Assembly (NCBI RefSeq): GCF_030246865.1
Contig: NZ_CP126738.1
Location: forward strand, 930,001-994,000
Length of the DNA stretch: 64,000 bases
Source: Microbacterium sp. zg-B96
GTDB lineage: Bacteria; Actinomycetota; Actinomycetes; Actinomycetales; Microbacteriaceae
Reading direction: 5' to 3'
Under the pieces are notes generated by a model. It did no database searches. It was not told the origin of the DNA and saw nothing but the letters and a program-made list of their open reading frames with translations. Shown in pieces: positions 8,908 to 18,565 of the stretch; position 1 is the first letter of the stretch, and the number at the start of each line of letters is the position of its first letter. Made by a program: the position numbers and the translations under genes.

Positions 8908-11097
8908 GTGGAGTCCATCTCCGAGATCCACACCGACGGCGACACCGAGCGCGACAACGCGCCGGTCGACGAGACCGTCACCACAGCATCCGCCGCGGCG
9001 GACGCTCCGGACGAGGCGCCCGTCGCCGAGGACGCGGCGGCCGACGAGTCGGCCGAGGCGCCCCCGGAGGGCGAGCCCGCGCCGAGCGAACAGACGCCTG
9101 CCGAGGCCGAGATCGCCGCTGTCGTCGATTCCATCGCCGCCACCGAGGCACCAGCCGCCGAGGCCGTCGCAGAGAAGCCGGTCAAAGCGCCGCGCAAGCG
9201 CGCACCTCGCCGGGCAAAGAGCTCCGACATCGTCGAGAAGCCCGCTGAGGCGCCGGTCGAGGCTGCCGCTGAGGCGCCGGTCGAGGCATCCGCTGATGCA
9301 CCGGTCGAGGCTGCCGCTGACGCACCGGTCGAGGCTGCCGCTGACGCACCGGTCGAGGCACCTGCTGACGCACCGGTCGAGGCATCCGCTGACGCACCGG
9401 TCGAGGCATCTGCTGACGCACCGGTCGAGGCGCCTGCCGCCGACGCCGTGAGCGACGACAAGCCCACCACGGGCCGTGGCCGAGGCGCCGGCCGTGGCCG
9501 GGGCGCCGGTCGCGACAAGGCTCCCGAGGTCGACAAGACCGCCGAGGCAGACAAGCCCGCCGAGGCCGAGACGGCCGCTGAAGGCGACGCGCAGGGCGAG
9601 GGCCGCGGCAACGCCGCCGGTCGTGGCGCTGCCGCCGAGGGCGACGAGTCCGCCGAGGGCGAGACTCCTTCGCGCAGCCGCAGCCGTTCGCGCAGCCGCA
9701 GCCGCAACCGCAACAAGGACGGCGCGACGGGCACCCAGGGCGGCCAGAACGCTCAGGCTGTCCAGAGCACGCCGGACGTCGCCGAGAAGCCGCAGCCTGC
9801 CGAGTCCGATGACGAGTCGGGCCAGGGCGCCGGCCGTGGCCGCCAGCGCAACAAGCGCCGCCCGCAGGGTGGCACCGGCGACGAGTTCGACACCGAGATC
9901 GGCGAGGACGACATCCTCATCCCGATCGCCGGCATCCTCGACGTGCTCGACAACTACGCTTTCGTGCGCACCACCGGTTACCTTCCCGGCACCAGTGACG
10001 TCTACGTCTCGCTCGGCCAGGTGAAGAAGTACAACCTGCGCAAGGGTGACGCCGTCGTCGGCGCGATCAAGCAGCCGCGCGAGAACGAGCAGTCCGGTCG
10101 CCAGAAGTACAACGCGCTGGTCAAGGTGGATTCGGTCAACGGCCTGTCCGTCGAGGATGCCGCCAACCGTGTCGAGTTCGGCAAGCTCACCCCGCTGTAC
10201 CCCCAGGAGCGCCTGCGCCTGGAGACTGCGCCGGAGAAGCTGACCCAGCGCATCATCGATCTGGTCGCACCCATCGGCAAGGGCCAGCGCGGCCTGATCG
10301 TCGCGCCCCCCAAGGCGGGCAAGACGATCGTGCTGCAGCAGATCGCCAACGCCATCGCGACGAACAACCCCGAAGTGCACCTGATGGTCGTGCTCGTGGA
10401 CGAGCGGCCCGAAGAGGTCACCGACATGCAGCGCACCGTCAAGGGCGAGGTCATCGCGTCGACCTTCGACCGTCCGGCAGAGGACCACACCACCGTCGCC
10501 GAGCTCGCCATCGAGCGTGCCAAGCGCCTCGTGGAGCTCGGTCGCGACGTCGTGGTGCTCTTGGACTCGATCACGCGTCTGGGTCGTGCCTACAACATCA
10601 CCGCTCCCACATCCGGCCGCGTTCTCACCGGTGGCGTCGACGCGTCGGCGTTGTACCCGCCGAAGCGCTTCTTCGGAGCCGCGCGCAACATCGAAAACGG
10701 CGGATCGCTCACGATCCTTGCCACGGCGCTCGTGGAGACCGGGTCCAAGATGGATGAGGTCATCTTCGAGGAGTTCAAGGGCACCGGCAACAGCGAACTG
10801 CGCCTGAGCCGCCAGCTGGCGGACAAGCGCATCTTCCCGGCCGTCGACGTCAACGCGTCGAGCACGCGCCGCGAAGAGATGCTGCTCTCGGCCGACGAGG
10901 TCAAGATCACGTGGAAGCTGCGCCGCGCCCTCGCCGGGCTCGACACGCAGCAGGCGCTGGAGGTCGTGCTCGGCAAGCTCCGCGAGACGCAGTCCAACGT
11001 CGAGTTCCTCGTGCAGATGCAGAAGTCGATGCCCGCGCCCAGCCGTGACGGTAACGCCGCCGGCAACAGCAACGCGCACGACAACAGCATCCGCTGA
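8908..11097 (+). CDS. rho: Transcription termination factor Rho with long N-terminal insertion
   Basis: Hexameric RNA-dependent ATPase that ends transcription. The C-terminal ~420 residues are canonical: the RNA-binding OB fold ([25 protein letters not shown] region), the Walker A APPKAGKT (466-473), Walker [12 protein letters not shown], and the Q/R-loop region ([20 protein letters not shown]). The N-terminal ~330 residues are low complexity: an acidic Ala/Glu-rich part, eight 8-residue repeats of the type DAPVEAx[11 protein letters not shown] boxes and a Ser-Arg run. Such insertions occur in actinobacterial Rho and add RNA contacts in M. tuberculosis and Micrococcus. GTG at 8908 is chosen because AAAGGGAGA lies five bases upstream, although the frame stays open to 8677. 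The 158-base leader after thrB could be a site of Rho autoregulation. Confidence 0.95.
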   Translation: MESISEIHTDGDTERDNAPVDETVTTASAAADAPDEAPVAEDAAADESAEAPPEGEPAPSEQTPAEAEIAAVVDSIAATEAPAAEAVAEKPVKAPRKRAPRRAKSSDIVEKPAEAPVEAAAEAPVEASADAPVEAAADAPVEAAADAPVEAPADAPVEASADAPVEASADAPVEAPAADAVSDDKPTTGRGRGAGRGRGAGRDKAPEVDKTAEADKPAEAETAAEGDAQGEGRGNAAGRGAAAEGDESAEGETPSRSRSRSRSRSRNRNKDGATGTQGGQNAQAVQSTPDVAEKPQPAESDDESGQGAGRGRQRNKRRPQGGTGDEFDTEIGEDDILIPIAGILDVLDNYAFVRTTGYLPGTSDVYVSLGQVKKYNLRKGDAVVGAIKQPRENEQSGRQKYNALVKVDSVNGLSVEDAANRVEFGKLTPLYPQERLRLETAPEKLTQRIIDLVAPIGKGQRGLIVAPPKAGKTIVLQQIANAIATNNPEVHLMVVLVDERPEEVTDMQRTVKGEVIASTFDRPAEDHTTVAELAIERAKRLVELGRDVVVLLDSITRLGRAYNITAPTSGRVLTGGVDASALYPPKRFFGAARNIENGGSLTILATALVETGSKMDEVIFEEFKGTGNSELRLSRQLADKRIFPAVDVNASSTRREEMLLSADEVKITWKLRRALAGLDTQQALEVVLGKLRETQSNVEFLVQMQKSMPAPSRDGNAAGNSNAHDNSIR
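9247..9438 (+). repeat. Eight tandem 24-bp repeats inside rho
   Basis: Eight back-to-back 24-bp units encode (E/D)APVEA(A/S/P)A. The unit starts fall at 9247, 9271, 9295, 9319, 9343, 9367, 9391 and 9415. The third to eighth units are nearly identical at the DNA level, which points to recent expansion by slippage or unequal recombination; the reading frame is kept because the unit is a multiple of three. Confidence 0.9.
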
Positions 11098-11108
11098 GCG
11101 GGACCCGA

Positions 11109-12203
11109 GTGTCCGACGCCGGCATGTTCGAGTCCGTCCGCGGGCTGATCGACGAGCACCGCGCGGTGCAGGAGGAACTCTCCGACCCCGCGGTGCACGC
11201 CGATGCCGCGCGCGCCAAGCGCGTGAACCGTCGGTATGCCGAGCTTTCGCGCATCGTCGCGGCCCACGATGCGTGGGTCGCGGCGGCGGATGACCTCGAG
11301 GCCGCGCGCGAGCTGGCCAAGGAGGACACCGCCTTCGCGGAAGAGGTGCCCGCGCTGGAGGAACAGGTCGCGACCGCTCAGGAGCGGTTGCGGCGCCTGC
11401 TCATCCCGCGCGACCCCGACGACGCCCGTGACGTGATCATGGAGATCAAGCAGGGCGAGGGCGGCGCTGAGAGCGCGCTCTTCGCGGCTGATCTGCTGCG
11501 GATGTACATGCAGTACGCGGCATCCAAAGGGTGGAAGACCGAGCTGCTGGAGCGCAACGAGTCCGACCTGGGTGGCTACAAGGACGTCCAGGTGGCGATC
11601 AAGGGCTCCTCGAGCGACCCCGCGCAGGGCGTCTGGGCGCACCTGAAGTACGAAGGCGGCGTGCACCGCGTGCAGCGGGTGCCGGCGACGGAGTCGCAGG
11701 GGCGCATCCACACCTCCACCACCGGCGTGCTGGTGTTCCCCGAGGTCGACGAGCCCGAAGAGATCCACATCGATCCGAACGACCTGAAGATCGACGTGTT
11801 CCGCTCCTCGGGCCCCGGCGGCCAGTCGGTCAACACGACCGACTCCGCGGTGCGCATCACGCACGTGCCGACCGGCATCGTCGTGTCGATGCAGAACGAG
11901 AAGTCGCAGCTGCAGAACCGGGAAGCCGGCATGCGAGTGCTGCGCGCCCGGCTGCTGGCTCGCCAGCAGGAGGAACGCGACGCCGCGGCATCCGATGCCC
12001 GCCGCTCGCAGATCCGCGGCATGGATCGCTCGGAGCGCATCCGCACCTACAACTTCCCCGAGAACCGCATCGCCGACCACCGCACCGGGTACAAGGCCTA
12101 CAACCTCGACCAGGTGATGGACGGCGCTCTGGAGCCGATCATCGAGTCGGCGATCGCCGCCGACGAAGAAGCGCAGCTGGCGGCCCTCGGCTCCGACGCG
12201 TAA
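11109..12203 (+). CDS. prfA: Peptide chain release factor 1
   Basis: Recognises UAA and UAG stop codons and triggers peptide release. The tripeptide anticodon region [14 protein letters not shown] and the catalytic GGQ loop ([17 protein letters not shown]) mark it as RF1 rather than RF2. The 364-residue length is normal. The GTG start is only 11 bases after the rho stop; in M. tuberculosis and many relatives rpmE lies between rho and prfA, but there is no room for it here. The usual downstream partner prmC, which methylates the GGQ glutamine, is found about 4.7 kb further on. Confidence 0.97.
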   Translation: MSDAGMFESVRGLIDEHRAVQEELSDPAVHADAARAKRVNRRYAELSRIVAAHDAWVAAADDLEAARELAKEDTAFAEEVPALEEQVATAQERLRRLLIPRDPDDARDVIMEIKQGEGGAESALFAADLLRMYMQYAASKGWKTELLERNESDLGGYKDVQVAIKGSSSDPAQGVWAHLKYEGGVHRVQRVPATESQGRIHTSTTGVLVFPEVDEPEEIHIDPNDLKIDVFRSSGPGGQSVNTTDSAVRITHVPTGIVVSMQNEKSQLQNREAGMRVLRARLLARQQEERDAAASDARRSQIRGMDRSERIRTYNFPENRIADHRTGYKAYNLDQVMDGALEPIIESAIAADEEAQLAALGSDA

Positions 12204-12218
12204 CGCGTCCTCGCGCGC

Positions 12219-12224
12219 TATGGT
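12219..12224 (+). promoter_or_regulatory. Putative -10 element (TATGGT) for the holin-like gene
   Basis: TATGGT ends six bases before the ATG at 12231, the same spacing as several other hexamers in the window. No clear -35 is visible. Confidence 0.3.
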
Positions 12225-12230
12225 CGGCGC

Positions 12231-12641
12231 ATGATCATGTTCCTGCTGCGCGCGCTGATCTTCCTGGCATCTGCGGCGCTCGGCCTCATCGTCGCCGATC
12301 TGATCCTCAGCGGTTTCCAGATCGACTGGTCCGACTGGTGGGGGTTCGTGCTGTGCATCGTGATCTTCGCGATCCTGCAGAGCGTGCTTGCGCCGTGGAT
12401 CGCCAAGATCGCCCGCCGGTACGCGCCGGCGCTGCTGGGCGGCATCGGCATCATCTCCACGCTCGTGGCGCTGCTGATCGTGGTGCTGCTGCCCATCGGT
12501 GGGCTGCGGATCACCAACGCGCTGTCGTGGGTGTTGGCGCCGGTGGTGGTGTGGGTGGTCACGGCGGTAGCGACCGTGTTGCTGCCGATGGTGTTCATCC
12601 GGCGGAAGGTCGATGAGCGCCGCGACGAGCGCCGCGCGTAG
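12231..12641 (+). CDS. Phage-holin-family-like small membrane protein
   Basis: The 136-residue protein is almost entirely hydrophobic, with four predicted helices (about 4-24, 34-54, 66-90, 97-124) and a basic, charged C-terminal tail RRKVDERRDERR. It matches the pattern of the four-helix 'phage holin family' membrane proteins that are chromosomally encoded in many Actinobacteria and usually have no known phage link. Nothing near it resembles phage lysis genes, so the holin name should not be read as function. It follows prfA by 27 bases on the same strand. Confidence 0.6.
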   Translation: MIMFLLRALIFLASAALGLIVADLILSGFQIDWSDWWGFVLCIVIFAILQSVLAPWIAKIARRYAPALLGGIGIISTLVALLIVVLLPIGGLRITNALSWVLAPVVVWVVTAVATVLLPMVFIRRKVDERRDERRA

Positions 12642-12660
12642 CGGCCGCCGCGGGCGCGTA

Positions 12661-12722
12661 ACTCAGGAAGAACGGGATCCCGGCCGGGGTTTCAGGATGC
12701 CGGGGCTCGGTTCTTCCTGAGT
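12661..12722. repeat. 62-bp palindromic element with perfect 13-bp arms
   Basis: The left arm ACTCAGGAAGAAC (12661-12673) is the exact reverse complement of 12710-12722. Partial complementarity continues inward (GATCCCGGC against GCCGGGGCTC). There is no T-run, so it is a poor standard terminator. Its place between the holin-like gene and the DUF222-HNH gene, in a region that breaks a conserved cluster, makes a dispersed palindromic repeat a reasonable alternative to a Rho-independent terminator. Confidence 0.7.
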
Positions 12723-12785
12723 CATCGTCCGGCGCGGTGGGGTGGGGATCGGTGGCGTTTCCTCCCCGGGCGGGGATGTGGTGAG

Positions 12786-12794
12786 TTATTCACA
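12786..12794 (+). other. DnaA-box-like 9-mer TTATTCACA
   Basis: The 9-mer differs at one base from the strong DnaA box TTATCCACA. It lies 63 bases before the HNH gene start. A single site is not evidence for an origin; it may simply be an AT-richer promoter patch. Confidence 0.25.
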
Positions 12795-12857
12795 ACCCCA
12801 GGTCAGGCGTTGTTTCCGCGGCCGTCAATGTCGGAGGGGGTCGGCAGGATTGGGGGT

Positions 12858-14201
<1,344 letters not shown>

Positions 14202-14235
14202 CAGGTGTCAGCCGGCGGCCCGCGCCGAGACGAAG

Positions 14236-14829
14236 CTAGATGATGTACTCCGGCGCGGTCAGCGACGCGCGGGTCTCCTCGCCGGTGGCACGCTGACGCG
14301 CCTTCGCGGGTACCCCCACCAGCACGCTGTCGCCCGGGGCGTCCTTGGTGACGACGGCATTCGCACCGATCGTCGTGCCGGCGCCGATGCGGATGGGGCC
14401 GAGCACCTGGGCGCCCGCGCCGACGACCACGCGGTCCTCGAGGGTGGGATGCCGCTTGCCGCCGCTGCGGGTGCGCCCGCCGAGGGTGACCCCGTGGTAC
14501 AGCATGACGTCGTCGCCGACCTCGGCGGTCTCACCGATGACCACGCCCATGCCGTGGTCGATGAAGAAGCGGCGCCCGATGACGGCGCCGGGGTGGATCT
14601 CGACGCCGGTGAGCCAGCGCGAGATCTGCGAAATGGCGCGGGCGGGGAAGCGTGCCCCCCGCACCCAGAGGGCATGGGCGACGCGGTACGACCACACCGC
14701 GTGCAGGCCGGGGTAGAGCAGGGCGATCTCCACGCCGCCGCGCGCGGCGGGATCGCGCAGCTTCGCTGCCGCCACGTCCTCCCGGGCGCGCGAGAAGAGG
14801 GTTGCGGCACCACGCAGCACACCGCTCAC
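14236..14829 (-). CDS. cysE: Serine O-acetyltransferase
   Basis: Acetyl-CoA:serine acetyltransferase, the first committed step of cysteine synthesis. The short 197-residue form has an N-terminal helical region and a left-handed beta-helix of hexapeptide repeats with the catalytic region [21 protein letters not shown] and [18 protein letters not shown]. The C-terminus ends PEYII; a terminal Ile is the residue by which CysE binds the CysK active site to form the cysteine synthase complex, so pairing with the adjacent CysK proteins is likely. The GTG start overlaps the stop of the preceding cysK (GTGA). Confidence 0.95.
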   Translation of the reverse strand: MSGVLRGAATLFSRAREDVAAAKLRDPAARGGVEIALLYPGLHAVWSYRVAHALWVRGARFPARAISQISRWLTGVEIHPGAVIGRRFFIDHGMGVVIGETAEVGDDVMLYHGVTLGGRTRSGGKRHPTLEDRVVVGAGAQVLGPIRIGAGTTIGANAVVTKDAPGDSVLVGVPAKARQRATGEETRASLTAPEYII

Positions 14830-15779
14830 GCGCGGGGCTCCTCGTCCTCGCGCAGGTGCGCGTACAGGGCCGTGGAAAGGTAGCGCTCACCGGCATCCGG
14901 CACGATCACCACGATGCGCTTCCCGGCCGCCTCGGGGCGGGCGGCGATCTGCAGTGCCGCCCATACCGCGGCGCCTGCCGACATGCCGCCGAGGATGCCC
15001 TCGTCGGTGGCGAGCGAGCGGGCGGTGCGGATGGCGTCGTCGAACTCGACGTCGAAGATCTCGTCGACCACCGAGCGGTCCAGCACGTCCGGCACGAAGT
15101 TCGGTCCGATGCCCTGAATGCGGTGGCCGCCTGCGCGACCCTCGCTGAGCACGGGGGAGTCCTTCGGCTCCACGAGCACCACCTGCACGTCGGGATTGCG
15201 TTCCTTCAGCACCTGGCCGACACCGGTGATGGTGCCGCCGGTTCCCGAACCGGCGACGAACCAGTCGACGTGGCCGTCGGTGTCACGCCAGATCTCCTCC
15301 GCCGTCGTGCGACGGTGGATCGCCGGGTTCGCCTCGTGCTCGAACTGCCGGGCCAGGATCGCCCCCGGCGTCTCGGCCGCGATGCGCCGTGCGGTCTCGA
15401 CCGCCTCGGCCATGCCCTTGTGCGGGTCGGTGAGCACGAGCTCGGCGCCGTATGCCTTCAGCAGCAGGCGCCGCTCCTTCGACATCGAGGCGGGCATCGT
15501 GAGGATGACCCGGTAACCGCGGGCGGCGCCGATGAGAGCCAGCGAGATGCCGGTGTTGCCGCTGGTGGACTCCACGATCGTGCCGCCCGGCTGCAGTTCA
15601 CCCGACTCCTCGGCCGCCTCGACAAGGGCGTAGCCGAGCCGGTCCTTCACGCTCGAACCCGGGTTGTAGAACTCGAGCTTGGCGAGCACCTCCGCGGCGA
15701 GCCCCGCCGTGAGCGCGTTGAGACGCACGAGCGGGGTCTGGCCGAAGGCGGTGGTGATGTCGGGATGGATGCCGGGCAC
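14826..15779 (-). CDS. cysK: Cysteine synthase (O-acetylserine sulfhydrylase), copy next to cysE
   Basis: PLP fold-type II enzyme that replaces the acetyl group of O-acetylserine with sulfide. Lys45 in GSSVKDRLG carries [15 protein letters not shown] is the substrate-binding asparagine loop, GTGGTITG the phosphate loop, and the C-terminal [10 protein letters not shown] loop is present. The frame extends upstream, but the GTG at 15779 aligns exactly with the start of the neighbouring copy (xxGIHPDIT) and has AAGAAAG upstream. The 317-residue protein is about 70% alike the other copy by eye, mainly differing in surface loops. It is translationally coupled to cysE. Confidence 0.93.
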   Translation of the reverse strand: MPGIHPDITTAFGQTPLVRLNALTAGLAAEVLAKLEFYNPGSSVKDRLGYALVEAAEESGELQPGGTIVESTSGNTGISLALIGAARGYRVILTMPASMSKERRLLLKAYGAELVLTDPHKGMAEAVETARRIAAETPGAILARQFEHEANPAIHRRTTAEEIWRDTDGHVDWFVAGSGTGGTITGVGQVLKERNPDVQVVLVEPKDSPVLSEGRAGGHRIQGIGPNFVPDVLDRSVVDEIFDVEFDDAIRTARSLATDEGILGGMSAGAAVWAALQIAARPEAAGKRIVVIVPDAGERYLSTALYAHLREDEEPRA

Positions 15780-15841
15780 GCGTATCTGCTTTCTTGGGGG
15801 GTGAAAGGCGCAGGCAGCGTGGATCGCCCGCGCCTGGCCGG

Positions 15842-16780
15842 TCACTCTTCGCGCAGGTGCTCGTACAGCGGCGTCGAAAGGTACCGCTCGCCGAACGACG
15901 GGATGATCACGACGATGTTCTTGCCGGCCGCCTCGGGGCGCGCGGCGACCTGCAGGGCGGCCCACAGTGCCGCACCCGACGAGATGCCGGCGAGGATGCC
16001 GTCCTTCACGGCGACCTCGCGCGCCGTGGCGATGGCGTCGGGGAACTCCACATCGATGACCTCGTCGATGACGCCGCGGTCGAGGATCGCCGGGATGAAG
16101 TTGGGGCCGATGCCCTGGATCTTGTGCGGGCCGGGGGTGCCCTTGGTCAGCAGCGGCGAGTCGGCCGGCTCCACAGCGACGACCGTCGCCGTGGGCACTC
16201 GCTCCTTCAGCACCTGGCCGACGCCGGTGATGGTGCCGCCGGTACCGATGCCGGCGACGAAGTAGTCGACCTTGCCGTCGGTGTCGCGCAGGATCTCCTC
16301 CGCGGTGGTCTTGCGGTGGATCTCGACGTTCGCCTGGTTCTCGAACTGCCGGGCCAGGATTGCGCCGGGGGTCTGTGCGACCAGCTCCTCGGCCTTCGCG
16401 ATCGCGCCCTTCATGCCGCCGGCGGGGTCGGTGAGGACCACCTCGGCGCCGTAGGCCTTCAGCAGCAGCCGGCGCTCGATCGACATCGACGACGGCATCG
16501 CCAGGACGACCTTGTAGCCGCGGGCAGCGCCGACCATCGCCAGTGCGATGCCGGTGTTGCCGCTGGTGGCCTCGACGATGGTGCCGCCGGGAGGCAGCTC
16601 ACCGGAGGCCTCGGCGGCGTCGACGATGGCGACACCCAGGCGGTCCTTGACGCTGGAGGCGGGGTTGTAGAACTCGAGTTTGGCGAGCACCGTACCGGGG
16701 AGACCCTCGGTGATGCGGTTGAGCTTCACGAGGGGAGTGTTGCCGAATGCGCTCGTGATGTCGGGATGGATGCCGGACAT
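15842..16780 (-). CDS. cysK: Cysteine synthase (O-acetylserine sulfhydrylase), upstream copy
   Basis: Same reaction and fold as its neighbour. The PLP lysine is Lys45 (ASSVKDRLG), with [24 protein letters not shown] and the [10 protein letters not shown] loop. It has 312 residues and a good ribosome-binding site (GAAAGGCAG) before ATG. It is first in the minus-strand operon, 62 bases before the second cysK. The two copies are collinear from the first residue to the last, which indicates a tandem duplication. One copy might have shifted to another sulfur donor or to a cystathionine beta-synthase-like role, but both keep the standard motifs. Confidence 0.94.
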   Translation of the reverse strand: MSGIHPDITSAFGNTPLVKLNRITEGLPGTVLAKLEFYNPASSVKDRLGVAIVDAAEASGELPPGGTIVEATSGNTGIALAMVGAARGYKVVLAMPSSMSIERRLLLKAYGAEVVLTDPAGGMKGAIAKAEELVAQTPGAILARQFENQANVEIHRKTTAEEILRDTDGKVDYFVAGIGTGGTITGVGQVLKERVPTATVVAVEPADSPLLTKGTPGPHKIQGIGPNFIPAILDRGVIDEVIDVEFPDAIATAREVAVKDGILAGISSGAALWAALQVAARPEAAGKNIVVIIPSFGERYLSTPLYEHLREE

Positions 16781-16837
16781 GGTCTGCCTTTCGTGCGGGT
16801 CGGAGGACCTCCCGGCTACGCGGGAGATCGTCGCCCC

Positions 16838-16843
16838 AGCCTA
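16838..16843 (-). promoter_or_regulatory. Putative -10 element (TAGGCT) for the cysK-cysK-cysE operon
   Basis: TAGGCT on the minus strand lies about 57 bases before the first cysK start. A small hairpin (CTCCCG at 16809-16814 with CGGGAG at 16821-16826) would lie in the resulting leader. No Cys-rich leader peptide was found in it. Confidence 0.3.
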
Positions 16844-16911
16844 TGTCGCCACCGTTGCGGGGTGGCTTTTGTGACGACCTTTGCAGGCGTGCACCCAGCA
16901 TGCCGGGCGTC

Positions 16912-16917
16912 TAGGCT
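16912..16917 (+). promoter_or_regulatory. Putative -10 element (TAGGCT) for prmC
   Basis: TAGGCT lies 11 bases before the prmC ATG, giving a very short leader or none. It indicates that prmC and the genes after it have their own promoter, separate from rho-prfA. Confidence 0.4.
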
Positions 16918-16928
16918 GGAGCCCGCTC

Positions 16929-17816
16929 ATGCCCGATTCCCGCCCTGCATCCCAAGCCCGCAGCGTCACCGAGACGCTGCGCGCCGCCACCGCCCTCCTC
17001 CAGCGCGCGGGGGTGCCCTCCGCCGACGTCGACGCGGAGCTGCTGCTGGCGCACGTGCTCGACCTGCGACGCGGCGAACTTCACGCCGCTGCGGTGCGCG
17101 GGGACGTCGTGACGGATGCCGCTGCATCCGTCTTCGCCGACCTGCTCGCCCGCCGCGCCGCGCGTGAGCCGCTGCAGCACCTGACCGGCCTCGCCCCCTT
17201 CCGTCACCTCGAACTGCGGGTCGGACCAGGCGTGTTCGTGCCCCGCCCGGAGACCGAGACCGTCGCGCAGATCGCAATCGACGCGCTCACTGCCGCGGCC
17301 GCGGCAGAACCGGTCGCCGTGGACCTCGGCACCGGCAGCGGGGCGCTCGCGCTGGCGATGGCGACCGAGGTGCCCCACGCGCGGGTGTACGCGGCGGAGA
17401 ACTCCCTCGACGCATTCGTGTGGGCCAAGGAGAACTTCCGCGTCGTGGGCGCGGCGAACGCCCACATCGCGTTCGCCGACCTGGCCGACGCGTTCCCCGA
17501 ACTCGACGGCACCGTGTCGGTCGTCGTCTCCAACCCGCCCTATGTGCCCGACGCGGCGATCCCGCGCGATCCGGAGGTGCGTGACTGGGATCCGCCGGCA
17601 GCGCTGTACGGGGGAGCGGACGGGCTGGATGTCGTACGCGTCATCAGCGGCGTCGCGGCTCGGCTGCTTCATCCGGGCGGAACCCTCGTGCTCGAGCACG
17701 GCGAGTGGCAGGGCGAACCCATCCGCGAACTGCTGACCGCAGACGGGTGGCGGGCGGCGGCGACCCATCGGGACCTGACGCTGCGCGACCGCGCGACCAC
17801 CGCCGTGCGGGCGTAG
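16929..17816 (+). CDS. prmC: Release factor glutamine N5-methyltransferase
   Basis: SAM-dependent enzyme (HemK family) that methylates the glutamine of the GGQ loop of release factors. The N-terminal helical substrate-binding domain is followed by the methyltransferase fold with DLGTGSGALALA and the diagnostic SNPPYVPD motif. It has 295 residues from the ATG at 16929; an in-frame ATG at 16881 exists, but the promoter-like hexamer at 16912 lies between them. Its substrate RF1 is encoded upstream (prfA). tsaC follows by 38 bases. Confidence 0.93.
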   Translation: MPDSRPASQARSVTETLRAATALLQRAGVPSADVDAELLLAHVLDLRRGELHAAAVRGDVVTDAAASVFADLLARRAAREPLQHLTGLAPFRHLELRVGPGVFVPRPETETVAQIAIDALTAAAAAEPVAVDLGTGSGALALAMATEVPHARVYAAENSLDAFVWAKENFRVVGAANAHIAFADLADAFPELDGTVSVVVSNPPYVPDAAIPRDPEVRDWDPPAALYGGADGLDVVRVISGVAARLLHPGGTLVLEHGEWQGEPIRELLTADGWRAAATHRDLTLRDRATTAVRA

Positions 17817-17839
17817 CCGGGACCTTCCGCCGGCGCCGG

Positions 17840-17845
17840 TAGACT
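17840..17845 (+). promoter_or_regulatory. Putative -10 element (TAGACT) for tsaC
   Basis: TAGACT ends nine bases before the tsaC ATG, matching the argS arrangement exactly and giving a leaderless or almost leaderless message. Confidence 0.4.
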
Positions 17846-17854
17846 GGTTCGGTC

Positions 17855-18565
17855 ATGTCCCCTGTTTTCGACAGTCGCGACGATGCCCAGCTGCTGCCCG
17901 GACTGCGCCAGGCACGCCAGGCGATCGCCCGCGGTCAGCTCATCGTGCTGCCCACCGACACGGTGTACGGCGTCGCTGCCGACGCCTTCAGCCCGGCCGC
18001 CGTCGCGCGGCTGCTGGCGGCGAAGGGCCGTGGCCGCCAGTCGCCGCCACCCGTGCTGGTCCCGGGATTGTCCACCCTGCGTGCCCTCGCGGCGGAGGTC
18101 CCGGAGGCAGTGGAACGACTCGTCGAGGAGTTCTGGCCCGGCGGACTGACGATCGTGCTTCCCGCCCAGCCATCGCTGTCGTGGGACCTCGGCGACACAT
18201 TCGGCACGGTGGCCGTTCGGATGCCCGCGGACCGCATTGCGCTGGAGATGCTCGAGGAGTGCGGCCCGCTTGCGGTGTCCAGCGCCAACCTGACCGGCAA
18301 GGCGGCCGCCGTCGCGATCGACGAGGCCATCGACATGCTCGGCGACAGCGTCGCGGTGTATCTGGATGCCGGCACGCGTGAGAACGGCATCCCCTCGACC
18401 ATCGTCGATGCGACGGGGCTCGTGGGGGAGGGTGAGCCGGTCGTGCGGGTGCTGCGCGAAGGCGTCATCGACCGCGCGCGACTTCGCGCGGTGCTCGGCG
18501 ACCTGCTGGAAGCGGACCCCGACGAGGCGAACGACCCCGGCGCGGCGGTCGGCGGCACGGCGTGA
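17855..18565 (+). CDS. L-threonylcarbamoyladenylate synthase (Sua5/YwlC/TsaC family)
   Basis: Makes threonylcarbamoyl-AMP from threonine, bicarbonate and ATP for t6A37 modification of ANN-decoding tRNAs. The 236-residue protein is a single YrdC-type domain with the LPTDTVYGVAADAF motif, KGRGRQSPPPVLV (substrate loop) and PLAVSSANLTG. It lacks the extra Sua5 C-terminal domain, apart from a short acidic tail. Its place between prmC and the wecA-like gene is conserved in Actinobacteria. The stop overlaps the next start (GTGA). Confidence 0.92.
   Translation: MSPVFDSRDDAQLLPGLRQARQAIARGQLIVLPTDTVYGVAADAFSPAAVARLLAAKGRGRQSPPPVLVPGLSTLRALAAEVPEAVERLVEEFWPGGLTIVLPAQPSLSWDLGDTFGTVAVRMPADRIALEMLEECGPLAVSSANLTGKAAAVAIDEAIDMLGDSVAVYLDAGTRENGIPSTIVDATGLVGEGEPVVRVLREGVIDRARLRAVLGDLLEADPDEANDPGAAVGGTA

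Noticed and set aside
9247..9438. Regular repeats that could suggest a CRISPR array
   Set aside because: The units are 24 bp without spacers, lie in frame within rho and encode a low-complexity protein segment; no cas gene is present.
12231..12641. Prophage remnant suggested by the holin-like protein
   Set aside because: No other phage gene, integrase or attachment site is visible, and such four-helix proteins are common chromosomal genes in Actinobacteria.
12786..12794. Replication origin suggested by a DnaA-box-like 9-mer
   Set aside because: Only one imperfect box was seen and no dnaA, dnaN or AT-rich unwinding region is present.
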